Positions 18,722 to 27,818 of a stretch of DNA of 64,000 nucleotides are shown piece by piece; positions within the stretch are counted from its first letter, which is position 1, and the number at the start of each line of letters is the position of its first letter. The notes beneath the pieces were generated by a model. It was not told where the DNA came from, made no database searches, and saw nothing but the letters and a program-made list of their open reading frames with translations. The stretch lies in contig CAWHLP010000043.1 in assembly GCA_963830205.1 (NCBI GenBank), positions 124,001 through 188,000 on the forward strand, given 5' to 3'. The position numbers were made by a program, and so were the translations under genes. The stretch is from CAVSRC01 sp963830205 (GTDB lineage: Bacteria; Pseudomonadota; Alphaproteobacteria; Rhizobiales; Kaistiaceae).

Positions 18722-20173
18722 TCAGAACCGCTTGGCCCACCCCGTCGCCAGGGTCCGCTCCAGCCCGATCGCGCGATTGCGCCAGCGCCGCGACAGGGCG
18801 TCGATGGCCACCACGTGCGGGTCGAAGGCCGCATCGAGCGCCGCCCGCTTCGCCGCGTCGTTGAAGAAGATGGCGAAGGCGAGCCGATTGCCCGCTTCGG
18901 TGTCGATGTAGCCGGCGAGCCCGCGCACATAGGACATGGTGCCGGTCTTGACCCGCCCCGTGCCCTTGACCCCCTTCCAGCCGATCGGCCGCAGCATGTC
19001 ATGGAAGTCGATGCCGCCCGACAGTCGGCTCGCCTCTTCCAGCATGGCAACGACCTGGCGCGGGGTCACGTGCGACTTGGTCGATAGGCCGGAATGGTTG
19101 TCGAGAGCAAGTCCCGTCCAGTCGGCGTCGGGCAGGCGCTTGCGCCACCAGTCCACCAGCGCCGACGCGGATTCCGGCAGCGACAGCGCGTCGCCGGTCA
19201 GCGCCCGGCTGGCGGCAAGGCCGATCAGTTCCGCCGACAGGTTGTTGGAGGAAAAGAGCACGTGCTTGGCAATCTCACTGAGCGGAATGCTGTCGTGGCG
19301 CACCACCTCGCGCGCGTCCCCTGGCGTCGCACCCGGCGTGGGCACGGGCAGCACAACCCCGGCCTGCGCCGCGATCGCCCGGAACGCATCGGCGGCGACC
19401 TTGGACGGGTTGCCGACCGGCAGCCATTCCTCGCCGGCGGCCGGCAGATTCGCCGACAGCAGCCAGCGGTCGTCGGCGGCCGTCCCGGTGCGCACATAGG
19501 GCCCCGGCAGGTCGGCGGTCGCAAAGGTCACGCTGACGCTATCGATCGGCAGCCTCACCTTGTCGCTGAACTCGGTCGCCGTCGCCGAACGCTGCCCGTC
19601 GGTGGTCTGCCATTTCAGCCGCACCCGGTTGAAATTGAGCGAGAGCGCGCTGACGCCGCAGTTGTAGTCGGCGGCCTCCGGCTGCAGGGCGTCGATCTCC
19701 GGCAGCGCGATCGTGGCGCTGGCGTCGTAGCGGAAGCTGCCGTCCACCTGCTTGATCCCGCCGGCGGCAAGCCCTCCGGCCATCGCCTGGAGGTCGTCGC
19801 CGGTCAGGAAGGGGTCGCCGCCCCCGCGCAGGGTGAGCGAGCCGGTCAGGACGCCGTCGCTGACGCTGCCCTCGGCATCCAGCGTCGTCGTGAACCGATA
19901 GTCGCCGCCGAGGATTTCGAGCGCGGGCACGATCGTCGCGATCTTGGCCACCGAAGCCGGGATGAACGCCTGGCCGGCATTGTGCTCGGCCAGGACCCGC
20001 TTGTCCTTGAGGTCGACCACCAGATAGCCGACGTTATCCGCGGCAAAGCCTGCACTTGTGATCAGCGCCTGGTCCGTCGGCGACGCCGTGTCCTCGGCGG
20101 CGGCCGGCCCGCCCGCGAGCACGAGGCATGCGGTCAGCGCCAGGGCAAGGAGGGAGCGGTCGCGGTCGGTCAT
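18722..20173 (-). CDS. dacB: D-alanyl-D-alanine carboxypeptidase/endopeptidase (PBP4 type, peptidase S13)
   Basis: 483 residues from the ATG at 20173. Cell-wall enzyme that trims or cleaves peptidoglycan peptides in the periplasm. The three penicillin-binding motifs are present: SVAK at residues 74-77, SSNNLS in the middle (SxN), and KTGTMSYVRGLAGY near the C-terminus. The signal peptide ends AAAED; an internal LTAC could be read as a lipobox but lies too early to be convincing. Confidence 0.9.
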   Translation of the reverse strand: MTDRDRSLLALALTACLVLAGGPAAAEDTASPTDQALITSAGFAADNVGYLVVDLKDKRVLAEHNAGQAFIPASVAKIATIVPALEILGGDYRFTTTLDAEGSVSDGVLTGSLTLRGGGDPFLTGDDLQAMAGGLAAGGIKQVDGSFRYDASATIALPEIDALQPEAADYNCGVSALSLNFNRVRLKWQTTDGQRSATATEFSDKVRLPIDSVSVTFATADLPGPYVRTGTAADDRWLLSANLPAAGEEWLPVGNPSKVAADAFRAIAAQAGVVLPVPTPGATPGDAREVVRHDSIPLSEIAKHVLFSSNNLSAELIGLAASRALTGDALSLPESASALVDWWRKRLPDADWTGLALDNHSGLSTKSHVTPRQVVAMLEEASRLSGGIDFHDMLRPIGWKGVKGTGRVKTGTMSYVRGLAGYIDTEAGNRLAFAIFFNDAAKRAALDAAFDPHVVAIDALSRRWRNRAIGLERTLATGWAKRF

Positions 20174-20208
20174 CGGCGTAGAGTGCTGTCGATCGCGGCG
20201 AAAGTGGG

Positions 20209-21498
20209 TCAAGCTGATGCCACCCGGGCGCCTTCAGGGATGATGGGCGGTGCCGTGTTGAGGCTCTCCATGGCATAGCCCGCCGCCCGCTTGTAGCCGG
20301 TCATGAACTCCTCGCGCTCGGCCGGCGCGATGACGTCGTCGATGTTGCCGAAGGTGCCGCCACAGCGCTCGTCGACGATCTTCAGCAGCCCGAACGGCCC
20401 GGCGCCACGATTGCGCAGGATGACCTCGGAGATAGGGCCGCAGAGTTGCGCGTCATAGGCGGCCAGTGCCGCCGGCGTCACGCCGTGCTCGACCATGGCG
20501 CGCCCCAGCACGCGCGCATCGACGATTGCCTGGCTGGCTCCGTTCGACCCGGTCGGGTACATGGCGTGGGCGGCATCGCCGAGCAGCGCCACCGGCCCGT
20601 CCTGCCAGGTAGCCACCGGATCGCGGTCGATCATCGGGTTCTCGAAAGCGCCGTCAGCGCCCCTGAGCAGGGCCGGCACGTCCAGCCAGTCCCACACCCA
20701 GCCGTCGAAGTGATGGGCGAAATCGTCGATCCTGACCTGGCGGAACCAGCCGGACTGCTTCCACCCCTCGCTGCTGTCCATGGTCACCTCGGCGATCCAG
20801 TTGATCACCGCAAGGCCGGTCTCCGGATCGGGTGCCGAGATCGGATAGAACACGATGCGGTGGTGGTCGGTGCCGAGTCCGACGAAGGAGGCGCCGGTGC
20901 GGATCGGCTTCGCCAGGGTGGTGCCGCGCCACATCAGCGCTCCGCCCCAGTGGATCGGCGGCTGGTCGGGATGCATGGCGGCGCGCACCGCCGAATGGAT
21001 GCCGTCAGCGCCGATGAGCAGCGCGCCGCTGACCTCCGAGGCGGCGCCGTCGGCATGTTCGATGAATGCGGTCACGCCGCCCTCAGGCTCCTTGCGATAG
21101 CCGGTGACCCGGCTCCCGAGCCGGATCGCCCGCTCGCCGATGCGCTCGGCCACCTGGTTATAGAGCAGCATGTGGAAGCGGCCGCGATGCACCGCATATT
21201 GCGGCCAGCGGTAGCCCGCCCGCCGGCCGCGCGGCTCCGAATAGATGTCGTTGCCGTTGAGGCCGACCAGCGCCCACTCCTCGGCCGGCAGGCCGACCCC
21301 GTCCAGTTCCGCCTCGCCGATGCCGAGATCGATGAGCTCGCGCACCGCGTTGGGCTGGAGGTTGATGCCGACGCCGAGCGGGCGCATCTCGCGCACCGCC
21401 TCGAAGATCACGCAGCGCACGCCGATCTGGTCGAGGGTGAGCGCCGTCACCAGCCCACCAATGCCGCCGCCGGCAATCAGCACAAGATCGTCGGTCAA
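20209..21498 (-). CDS. FAD-dependent monooxygenase (PHBH/salicylate hydroxylase-like)
   Basis: 429 residues from a TTG start at 21498. N-terminal FAD motif LVLIAGGGIGGLVTALTL; middle DG motif LLIGADGIHSAVRAAMH; C-terminal GD motif VALLGDAAHAMYPTGSNGAS. The aromatic substrate cannot be predicted. An ATG 51 bases upstream (21549) is in frame but has no ribosome site, while the TTG has GGGGGGAGG 6 bases upstream and places the FAD motif at the usual position. Confidence 0.88.
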   Translation of the reverse strand: MTDDLVLIAGGGIGGLVTALTLDQIGVRCVIFEAVREMRPLGVGINLQPNAVRELIDLGIGEAELDGVGLPAEEWALVGLNGNDIYSEPRGRRAGYRWPQYAVHRGRFHMLLYNQVAERIGERAIRLGSRVTGYRKEPEGGVTAFIEHADGAASEVSGALLIGADGIHSAVRAAMHPDQPPIHWGGALMWRGTTLAKPIRTGASFVGLGTDHHRIVFYPISAPDPETGLAVINWIAEVTMDSSEGWKQSGWFRQVRIDDFAHHFDGWVWDWLDVPALLRGADGAFENPMIDRDPVATWQDGPVALLGDAAHAMYPTGSNGASQAIVDARVLGRAMVEHGVTPAALAAYDAQLCGPISEVILRNRGAGPFGLLKIVDERCGGTFGNIDDVIAPAEREEFMTGYKRAAGYAMESLNTAPPIIPEGARVASA

Positions 21499-21504
21499 GC
21501 TCAG

Positions 21505-21513
21505 CCTCCCCCC
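21505..21513 (-). promoter_or_regulatory. Shine-Dalgarno that decides a TTG start
   Basis: Minus strand GGGGGGAGG, 6 bases before TTG at 21498, is the strongest ribosome site near the monooxygenase start. It favours the TTG over the upstream ATG at 21549. Confidence 0.7.
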
Positions 21514-21620
21514 TGGAAAATCGCCGAATTCCTTCGGTGTTGGTTTCATTTAGCTTTTGTCAGGGACCAGGCGCAATCCCAGGTGACAGCATCCCGCCCG
21601 GTTGCCATCTTCTGCGGACG

Positions 21621-22595
21621 ATGACCGACCTCATCATCACCAATGGCGACAACGCCGCCGAACTGCTCAGGCTCGCCGGCCGCGAGGCGGCCATCCTGCC
21701 CTGGCGGGACGTGCTGCACGAGGGGCCGATCACGCGGACCGGACTTGCCGCCTCTTCGGCCGAGCGGGCGGCCTACCTTGCCGGCCGCTTCCACGTCGAT
21801 CCGGCCGAGGTCGCCGCCCAGTTTGCCGAGCGTGACGCCCTCATCAGGGCCCACCGCGATTTCGAGACGGTGGAGCTGTGGTTCGAGCACGACCTCTACG
21901 ACCAGCTCCAGCTCGTCCAGGTTCTGGCCTTCTTCGCCGGCGAAGCGCCGCGCGACGGCCTCGTCCTGGTCCAGGCCGACGATTTCCTCGGCAGCCAGAC
22001 CGCCGACACCATCCTCAGCTTTGCCGGCAACGCCCGTCCCCTGTCGGTGGCCGACCTCGATCTCGCCGCCGGCATCTGGGCCGACCTCGCCACGCCGACG
22101 CCGGAGCGCATCGCCGCCCGCCTGAGCCTCCCGGACGGTCCCCTGCCCTTCCTCAACGCGGCGCTCCGGCGTTTCCTCGAAGAACTGCCGGCGCCGGGCA
22201 CCGGCCTCTCCCGCACCGAGCAGACGCTGCTTGCCGCCATCGCCCATGGCGCCGCTGAGCCGGCAAACCTGTTCCATCAGGTGATCGTCGAGGAGGAGGC
22301 CGCTTTCATGGGCGACTGGAGCTTCTTCCGCCTGATCGACGACCTCGCCTTCTGCGACGTGCCGCTGATCGCCGGCCTTCCCCCGCCCGGAGCTGAATTC
22401 GACGGCGAACGCTTTCGCGATGTGGAGCTGACCCTGACCATGGCCGGCGAGGACGTGCTTGCCGGCGAGGACGATCATGTCGCCCTCTCCGGCCTCGACC
22501 GCTGGTGGGCTGGCACCCGCCTCCTCGGCCATTCCGTCTGGCGTTTCGACCGCGATGCCGGGGTACTTGTGCCGCCCGGCCAATCCGCGCCATAG
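21621..22595 (+). CDS. DUF1835 domain-containing protein
   Basis: 324 residues starting MTDLIITNGDNAAELLRLAG. The LPWRDVLHEGP motif and the WFEHDLYDQLQL stretch are typical of DUF1835. Function is unknown. Divergent from the FAD monooxygenase and 7 bases before queF, with which it is probably co-transcribed. Confidence 0.8.
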   Translation: MTDLIITNGDNAAELLRLAGREAAILPWRDVLHEGPITRTGLAASSAERAAYLAGRFHVDPAEVAAQFAERDALIRAHRDFETVELWFEHDLYDQLQLVQVLAFFAGEAPRDGLVLVQADDFLGSQTADTILSFAGNARPLSVADLDLAAGIWADLATPTPERIAARLSLPDGPLPFLNAALRRFLEELPAPGTGLSRTEQTLLAAIAHGAAEPANLFHQVIVEEEAAFMGDWSFFRLIDDLAFCDVPLIAGLPPPGAEFDGERFRDVELTLTMAGEDVLAGEDDHVALSGLDRWWAGTRLLGHSVWRFDRDAGVLVPPGQSAP

Positions 22596-22602
22596 AGGCC
22601 GC

Positions 22603-23056
22603 ATGGCAAAGAAGACCCTCCAGCTCGGCCGCCCGGTCGCCATTCCCGCCAGTCCCGACAAGGCTGTGCTCGACCGCGTGCCGAACCCGCAGCCGGGGAG
22701 CGAAGTTCCTGGCGCGGTTCACCTTTCCCGAGTTCACCTCGATCTGCCCGGTCACCGCCCAGCCGGATTTCGGCCTGCTGGTCATCGACTACGTGCCGAG
22801 AAGCTGGCTGGTCGAATCGAAGTCGCTCAAGCTCTACCTACAGAGCTTCCGCAACCACGGCGCCTTCCACGAGGACGTGACGGTGACCATCGGCCGCAAG
22901 CTCGCCGACCTGCTGAAGCCCCATTGGCTCAGGATCGGCGGCTATTTCAATCCACGCGGCGGCATGCCGATCGACGTCTTCTGGCAGACCGGCAAGCCGC
23001 TCCCCGGCGTATGGCTGCCCGAACAGGACGTTCCGCTCTATCGCGGCCGCGGATAA
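22603..23056 (+). CDS. queF: NADPH-dependent 7-cyano-7-deazaguanine reductase (frameshifted)
   Basis: Converts preQ0 to preQ1 in queuosine biosynthesis. The N-terminal frame MAKKTLQLGRPVAIPASPDK ... VPNPQPG and the C-terminal frame ARFTFPEFTSICPVTAQPDF ... YVPRSWLVESKSLKLYL are separated by one extra base near 22697-22702. With it removed the protein has 150 residues, the normal short-type QueF length. The catalytic Cys is in TSICPVT and the NADPH/substrate motif is ESKSLKLY. Confidence 0.93.
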
Positions 23057-23061
23057 AGCGC

Positions 23062-23637
23062 ATGCAGCGCGGGCGACTCGAAGCCTTCAGCGACGGCGTC
23101 ATCGCCATCATCATCACCGTCATGGTGCTGGAGTTGAAGGTGCCGCACGGCGAGGAGTGGTCGGCCCTGCTGCCGCTCATCCCGGTCTTTGTCAGCTATG
23201 TGCTGAGCTTCATCTATCTCGGCATCTACTGGAACAACCATCATCACATGCTGCACGCCACCCACCATGTCGACGGCAGCGTGCTGTGGGCCAATCTCCA
23301 TTTGTTGTTCTGGCTGTCGCTGGTGCCTTTCGTCACCGCCTGGATGGGCGAGAACCATTTCGCCACGATTCCGGTGGTGCTTTACGGCATCGATCTGCTG
23401 GCCGCGGCCATCGCCTATTACATCCTCGCCCGCCGGCTGGTTGCGGTGAACGGCCAGGATTCGCCGATCGCACTCGCCCTTGGCAGCGATTTCAAGGGCA
23501 GGATATCGGTGGTGATCTACGTCACCGCCATTGTCGCGGCGTTCTTCTACGCCTGGGCGGCCCTCGTCCTCTACGCCGCAGTCGCCGTCATCTGGCTGGT
23601 GCCCGACCGGCGCATCGAGCGCGTCGTTCAGGAATGA
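23062..23637 (+). CDS. TMEM175/DUF1211 family membrane protein
   Basis: 191 residues with the RLEAFSDGVIAIIITVMV signature of the TMEM175 potassium-channel family at the N-terminus. About five to six hydrophobic segments follow. WNNHHHMLH is a typical family stretch. It begins 5 bases after queF and its stop overlaps the next gene, so it is part of one run of plus-strand genes. Confidence 0.8.
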   Translation: MQRGRLEAFSDGVIAIIITVMVLELKVPHGEEWSALLPLIPVFVSYVLSFIYLGIYWNNHHHMLHATHHVDGSVLWANLHLLFWLSLVPFVTAWMGENHFATIPVVLYGIDLLAAAIAYYILARRLVAVNGQDSPIALALGSDFKGRISVVIYVTAIVAAFFYAWAALVLYAAVAVIWLVPDRRIERVVQE

Positions 23638-24110
23638 CGACCGGAGAAATCCCGGTTCAGCCGGCGGACAAGCCGCGCCTCGCCGCGATGGTGCGCGACT
23701 ACGTCACCGAGATGGCGGCGATCATAGAGGGCGTCGATCCGCGACTGCCCTATGAAGGTTTCGATCTCTACTGGTCGGATGTGGATTCGCGCTGGCCGTT
23801 CTGGTTGACCGTCGACGATGTCCGGGTCGGTTTTGCGCTATTGGATCGCGAGGACAGCGGACGCATGCAGATGGCCGAGTTCTTCATCGCGCCGCCGTTC
23901 CGCCGTCAGGGCATCGGCCTTGCTGCGGCACGGCGGCTGATCGCGCGCTTCCCCGGGCCCTGGAAGATCACCCAACGCGAACAGAACGCCGGGGCCATCG
24001 CTTTCTGGCGCTGCGTGCTCGACGGCTTCGTCGCCTATGACGAGGCAACCACCCGCACGGACGCCGTGCGCCACCAGCAGCTTTTCGACTATTCCTCGCC
24101 GCTGGCTTAA
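23634..24110 (+). CDS. GNAT family N-acetyltransferase
   Basis: 158 residues. The acetyl-CoA-binding motif A is visible as FRRQGIGLAAARRLIA, followed by WKITQREQNAGAIAFWRC (motif B region). The ATG overlaps the stop of the TMEM175-like gene (ATGA). Substrate unknown. Confidence 0.8.
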   Translation: MTTGEIPVQPADKPRLAAMVRDYVTEMAAIIEGVDPRLPYEGFDLYWSDVDSRWPFWLTVDDVRVGFALLDREDSGRMQMAEFFIAPPFRRQGIGLAAARRLIARFPGPWKITQREQNAGAIAFWRCVLDGFVAYDEATTRTDAVRHQQLFDYSSPLA

Positions 24111-24178
24111 CCGTTCCTTCAAGGCGGACGGCCATCCTGCCGGCGCTCGGGATTCCCCGGTTGGCGGAGGCGATCGTC

Positions 24179-25042
24179 ATGGCCGATTTCATCTCGCGCG
24201 TCGAGCGGAGCTGGCGCCTGATCAAGGCAAGCACCGCCGTGCTCCAGGACGACGGTGAGCTGCTGCTGCTGCCGATCCTCTCCGGCGCAGCGACGCTCGC
24301 CGTGGGCGGCGCCTTCATCTGGCAGGCGATGAACGATGGCACCTTCGATGCCGTCAGCGACAGTCAGACAGTGGCCCTCCCCGCCTCGCTCTACGTCTGG
24401 CTGTTCGCCTTCTACCTCGTCCAGTATTTCGTCATCATCTTCTTCAACACCGCGCTTGTCGGCGCCGCTCTCGACCGGCTTGAGGGGCGCGATCCGACCA
24501 TCCGTTCGGCGCTGGCCCTGGCCTTCCACCGCATCGGGCCCATCTTTGGCTATGCGCTCCTCTCGGCCACGGTGGGTCTGGTGCTGCGCTTCATCGGCGA
24601 GCGCCTGGGCATCCTCGGCCGGCTGATCGAGGCCGGTGCGGGGCTCGCCTGGACCGTGACGACCTTCCTCGTGGTTCCGGTCCTGGCGGCGGAGGGCATC
24701 GGCCCGGTCGAAGCGGTCGGGCGCAGCGTCGGCCTGCTCAAGAAGACCTGGGGCGAGAACATCGTCGGCTCGGCCGGCATCTCGCTGTTCATGGGCTTCG
24801 CCGCCTTCCTGGTCGGCCTCGCTTTCGTCGCCGGAACGCGCCTGATGCCGGTCAACCAGACGGCCGCCCTGGTGCTCATGGCCGCCGCGGCGCTTGCCTT
24901 CATTGCGGTGCTTGCCTTCGGCGCGGCGCTCTCGGCGGTCTATTCGGCGGCGGTCTACTATTACGCCGTCACCGGCGAGCCGCCGATCGACTTCGACCGC
25001 GATCTGGTGCGCGGCGCCTTCGGCCCGAAGGGCGGCGGCTAG
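24179..25042 (+). CDS. DUF6159-type multi-pass membrane protein
   Basis: 287 residues from the ATG at 24179, with GGAGG ten bases upstream; a TTG 18 bases earlier is less likely. Five to six membrane helices (VWLFAFYLVQYFVIIFF, VTTFLVVPVLAAEGIGPVEA, AALSAVYSAAVYYYA). The family assignment to DUF6159 comes from overall pattern and is moderate. The final TAG shares its bases with the stop of kdsA on the other strand (CTAG). Confidence 0.65.
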   Translation: MADFISRVERSWRLIKASTAVLQDDGELLLLPILSGAATLAVGGAFIWQAMNDGTFDAVSDSQTVALPASLYVWLFAFYLVQYFVIIFFNTALVGAALDRLEGRDPTIRSALALAFHRIGPIFGYALLSATVGLVLRFIGERLGILGRLIEAGAGLAWTVTTFLVVPVLAAEGIGPVEAVGRSVGLLKKTWGENIVGSAGISLFMGFAAFLVGLAFVAGTRLMPVNQTAALVLMAAAALAFIAVLAFGAALSAVYSAAVYYYAVTGEPPIDFDRDLVRGAFGPKGGG

Positions 25043-25875
25043 CTCCGCCGATTCTTGGCGATGGCATCGAGCGCCATCAGGTCTTCCAGCAGTGCCGGCA
25101 ATTGATCGATCGGCACCATGTTGGGACCGTCGGAGGGGGCGTTGTCCGGGTCTTCGTGGGTCTCGATGAAGACGCCGGCCACGCCCACCGCCACCGCCGC
25201 CCGCGCCAGCACCGGCACGTAGCGCCGGTCGCCACCGGACGACGCCCCCTGCCCGCCCGGCTGCTGCACCGAATGGGTGGCGTCGAAGACCACGGGCGCG
25301 CCCATCGCGGCCATGATCGGCAGGGCACGCATGTCGGAGACCAGCGTGTTGTAGCCGAAGCTCGCGCCGCGCTCGGTCAGGATAACGTTGGGGTTGCCGC
25401 TCTCCGTCACCTTGGCGGCGACGTTCCGCATGTCCCACGGCGCCAGGAACTGGCCCTTCTTGATGTTCACCGGCTTGCCGGTCTTCGCCGCCGCCACCAG
25501 GAGATCGGTTTGCCGGCAAAGGAACGCCGGGATCTGGAGTATGTCGACTACCTCGGCGATCTCGGCGCATTGCTCGCGCTCGTGCACGTCGGTGAGGACC
25601 GCCAGGCCCAGCTCCTGCCTGAGGTCGGCGAAGACGGCAAGCGCCTTGTCGAGCCCGAGGCCGCGCTTGCCGGCAAGGCTGGTGCGGTTGGCCTTGTCGA
25701 ACGACATCTTGAAGACGAGGCCGATGCCGAGCTTGGCCGTCATCTCCTTGACTCGGCCCGCGATGGCGAAGGCGTGCTCGCGGCTCTCCAGCTGGCAGGG
25801 GCCGGCGATCAGCGTGAGCGGCAGGTCGTTGCCGAAGGTGGCGGCGCCGACGGTGACGTGCGGGTTCGGGTTCAT
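25039..25875 (-). CDS. kdsA: 3-deoxy-8-phosphooctulonate synthase
   Basis: 278 residues; makes KDO-8-phosphate from arabinose-5-phosphate and PEP for lipopolysaccharide. Signatures: LIAGPCQLESREHA, FKMSFDKANRTS, LTDVHEREQC, NIKKGQFLAPWDM, VFDATHSVQQPGG and FIETHEDPDNAPSDGPNM. Part of the eno-kdsA-pyrG backbone on the minus strand. Confidence 0.96.
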   Translation of the reverse strand: MNPNPHVTVGAATFGNDLPLTLIAGPCQLESREHAFAIAGRVKEMTAKLGIGLVFKMSFDKANRTSLAGKRGLGLDKALAVFADLRQELGLAVLTDVHEREQCAEIAEVVDILQIPAFLCRQTDLLVAAAKTGKPVNIKKGQFLAPWDMRNVAAKVTESGNPNVILTERGASFGYNTLVSDMRALPIMAAMGAPVVFDATHSVQQPGGQGASSGGDRRYVPVLARAAVAVGVAGVFIETHEDPDNAPSDGPNMVPIDQLPALLEDLMALDAIAKNRRS

Positions 25876-25915
25876 GGCGCCGGACTATAGCGACAGTTCA
25901 CACGCATGTTGACTG

Positions 25916-26783
25916 TCAACTCGCCACCTCAAACGCCAGCGCCGCGCCGTGCGCCGCCCCGGCCGGCACCACCAGGGCGCCGGCATGGGCGCTGAACGGC
26001 ACCCGGTTCTCGCCGAGCAGCGCCGCCACCGCGCCGAGGTCAGCCACCTTCACCCGCCAGCCGAGGATGCGGCGCGGGTCCGGCTCCACCTCTTCGCCGA
26101 AGAACGCCTTGAAGCCGATCGGCGACAGCACCTCCACCCGGCTGCCGTCGCCGAGGTCGAAGGTGACGCCGAAACTGGTCGCGCTGATCGCGCGCACGCC
26201 GGTGAAGTGGCCGAGGAACTCGTGGAAGTCGGCCGGGTCGCGCGTCACCATCACCGCCGCGGCGATGGCGAGCGCGCCGTTGGCGTGGCGCTGGTAGTCG
26301 ACCCGCCAGAAGTTCTCCGGGTAATGGTGCTGGCAGGTGAAGAAGCCGGCCCGCTTCAGCCGCGGGTCGCTGGTGAAGGTCAGCGAAAAGGCGACCTTGC
26401 GCTCGGCCCCGTCCGGCCCCCTGGCGACGCGCTCGAAGCCGAAGGGTTCGTACACGCGGAGGTCGTGGGCGTCGAAATCGGCGCGGTCGGCCGCGGCGTC
26501 CGTGCTCTTCAGCACCAGCATCGACAGCCCCTCGCCGCTTTCGAGGTAGCCGCGGTTGAAGGCGCCGAAGGAGAAATGCGTGCCGTCGCCGGCCGGAATC
26601 TGCCGACGCGTCGGCCACCGCCAGGATTTCCAGGAACGAGCCGCCGAACTGGGCCAGCGAATTCACCGTGCCGAAGGGATGGCGGGCGACCGGGGTGAGC
26701 GTGAAGCCGAGGCGCTGGAAGGTCGCCCGCGCCGCGTCGAGGTCGCGGACGGCGAGAACGAGATGGTCGATCGGACGGGGCAT
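25916..26783 (-). CDS. VOC family (glyoxalase-like) protein, frameshifted
   Basis: Vicinal-oxygen-chelate protein starting MPRPIDHLVLAVRDLDAARA, the glyoxalase-I-like first module. A second region follows (FTCQHHYPENFWRVDYQRHA, HEFLGHFTGVRAISAT). One extra base near 26600 breaks the frame; without it LEILAVADASA runs into IPAGDGTHFSFGAFNRGYL and gives 288 residues. The substrate is unknown. Confidence 0.78.
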
Positions 26784-26797
26784 GATTCTCTGGTGGG

Positions 26798-27196
26798 CTA
26801 GCCGACGCTTCGGAAGGTGCCGAGCCGCATCGCTTTTCGATCGAACGTTGCGGTCGCCTCGCATCCTTGGTCGCGATTGATGCGGCCGATCAATATATCG
26901 ACAAAGTCGCCACGGCCAGACCGGTAGTCGGCCAGGCTGGCGCGCACCGCCTCGTGATGCTCCACAACCCGATCCGCCCCGGCGATCAGCTTCTCCAGTG
27001 CGTCGGCGATCTGCACAGGGCGATAGGCGTAGGCGCTGGCGAGGACCCAGACCAGTTCGACCAGAACGACGATGTTGATGAAGCCCGGCGATTCCGGCGT
27101 GCAGTTGCCTTCGACGAAGCGCACGGCCTTCTGCGTCTGCGCCGCATCGTCGGCCACCAGCAGCCGCACGAGGACGTTGGTATCGAGGCCGATCAC
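26798..27196 (-). CDS. Type II toxin, PIN-domain ribonuclease (VapC family)
   Basis: 132 residues. The four acidic PIN residues are visible: Asp5 (GLDTNVLV), Glu47 (VLVELVW), Asp100 (FVDILIG) and Asp119 (TFDRKAM). It follows the AbrB-type antitoxin with a 4-base overlap, the classical antitoxin-toxin order. Expected to cleave RNA when freed from the antitoxin. Confidence 0.9.
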   Translation of the reverse strand: MIGLDTNVLVRLLVADDAAQTQKAVRFVEGNCTPESPGFINIVVLVELVWVLASAYAYRPVQIADALEKLIAGADRVVEHHEAVRASLADYRSGRGDFVDILIGRINRDQGCEATATFDRKAMRLGTFRSVG

Positions 27197-27660
27197 CGCT
27201 TGCCGCCGCTCGCCCGCCGGAAGCGTGCCACGGCGCCCTGCCGGATCGCTTCCTCCATTTCCTCCGTTGTCGCCGAACGCGGCGGCTTGCCGAGCACGCC
27301 GGCAAGGTCGGACAGCTTCGTCGGCACGGGCGTCATCGATGCCCGCTCGCCCTGGTCGATGACGAACCGCACCGTCTGGCCCGAACGAATGCGCAGGCGC
27401 TCGCGCACCGCCTTGGGGATGGTGACCTGGCCCTTGCTGGTCACCGTCGCGGCATAGCTCGGCGCCGCCGGCGGCGTCGCGAAATAGCGCGTCAGCCGGC
27501 CTTCCTTGCGCCGCCGGATATGATAGCCGCGCGCCTCCAGCGCCCTCAGCAGGTTGTATTGCGGTCCGCCGGTCGCGGCGATGATCTCGTCCATCGTGGC
27601 GCCCGCCGGCCGCGTCAACAGCCGTTCGGCGACATGGGTGCTGCCAACCTGTTCGCTCAT
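27193..27660 (-). CDS. AbrB/SpoVT-type antitoxin with an extra N-terminal winged-helix-like domain
   Basis: 155 residues, about twice the usual AbrB-type antitoxin. Residues 1 to about 65 resemble a small winged-helix domain (RPAGATMDEIIAATGGPQYN, YHIRRRKEGRLTRYF), as in DUF3489-like proteins. Residues about 70-115 form the swapped-hairpin AbrB domain (ATVTSKGQVTIPKAVRERLR). The tail probably binds the toxin. It likely represses its own operon. Confidence 0.85.
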   Translation of the reverse strand: MSEQVGSTHVAERLLTRPAGATMDEIIAATGGPQYNLLRALEARGYHIRRRKEGRLTRYFATPPAAPSYAATVTSKGQVTIPKAVRERLRIRSGQTVRFVIDQGERASMTPVPTKLSDLAGVLGKPPRSATTEEMEEAIRQGAVARFRRASGGKR

Positions 27661-27760
27661 CGGAGTTCCTAAATCTCGGTAGTCGAACTACTCACATAAT
27701 TCCTTACCCGCGTTGTGGCAAGAGCCCTGCCCGCAGATGAGCCGATGTCAGCCGCCCAGA

Positions 27761-27791
27761 CAAAAACGGGCGGCCGTTGCCGGCCGCCCGT
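27761..27791 (-). terminator. Rho-independent terminator after the VWA gene
   Basis: On the minus strand a perfect 10-bp stem (acgggcggcc / ggccgcccgt) with a 6-base loop runs directly into TTTTTG, about 30 bases after the VWA gene stop. It is the clearest intrinsic terminator in the window. Confidence 0.85.
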
Positions 27792-27818
27792 CACGTCGAT
27801 TGCGAAGCTGCTTGCGTT

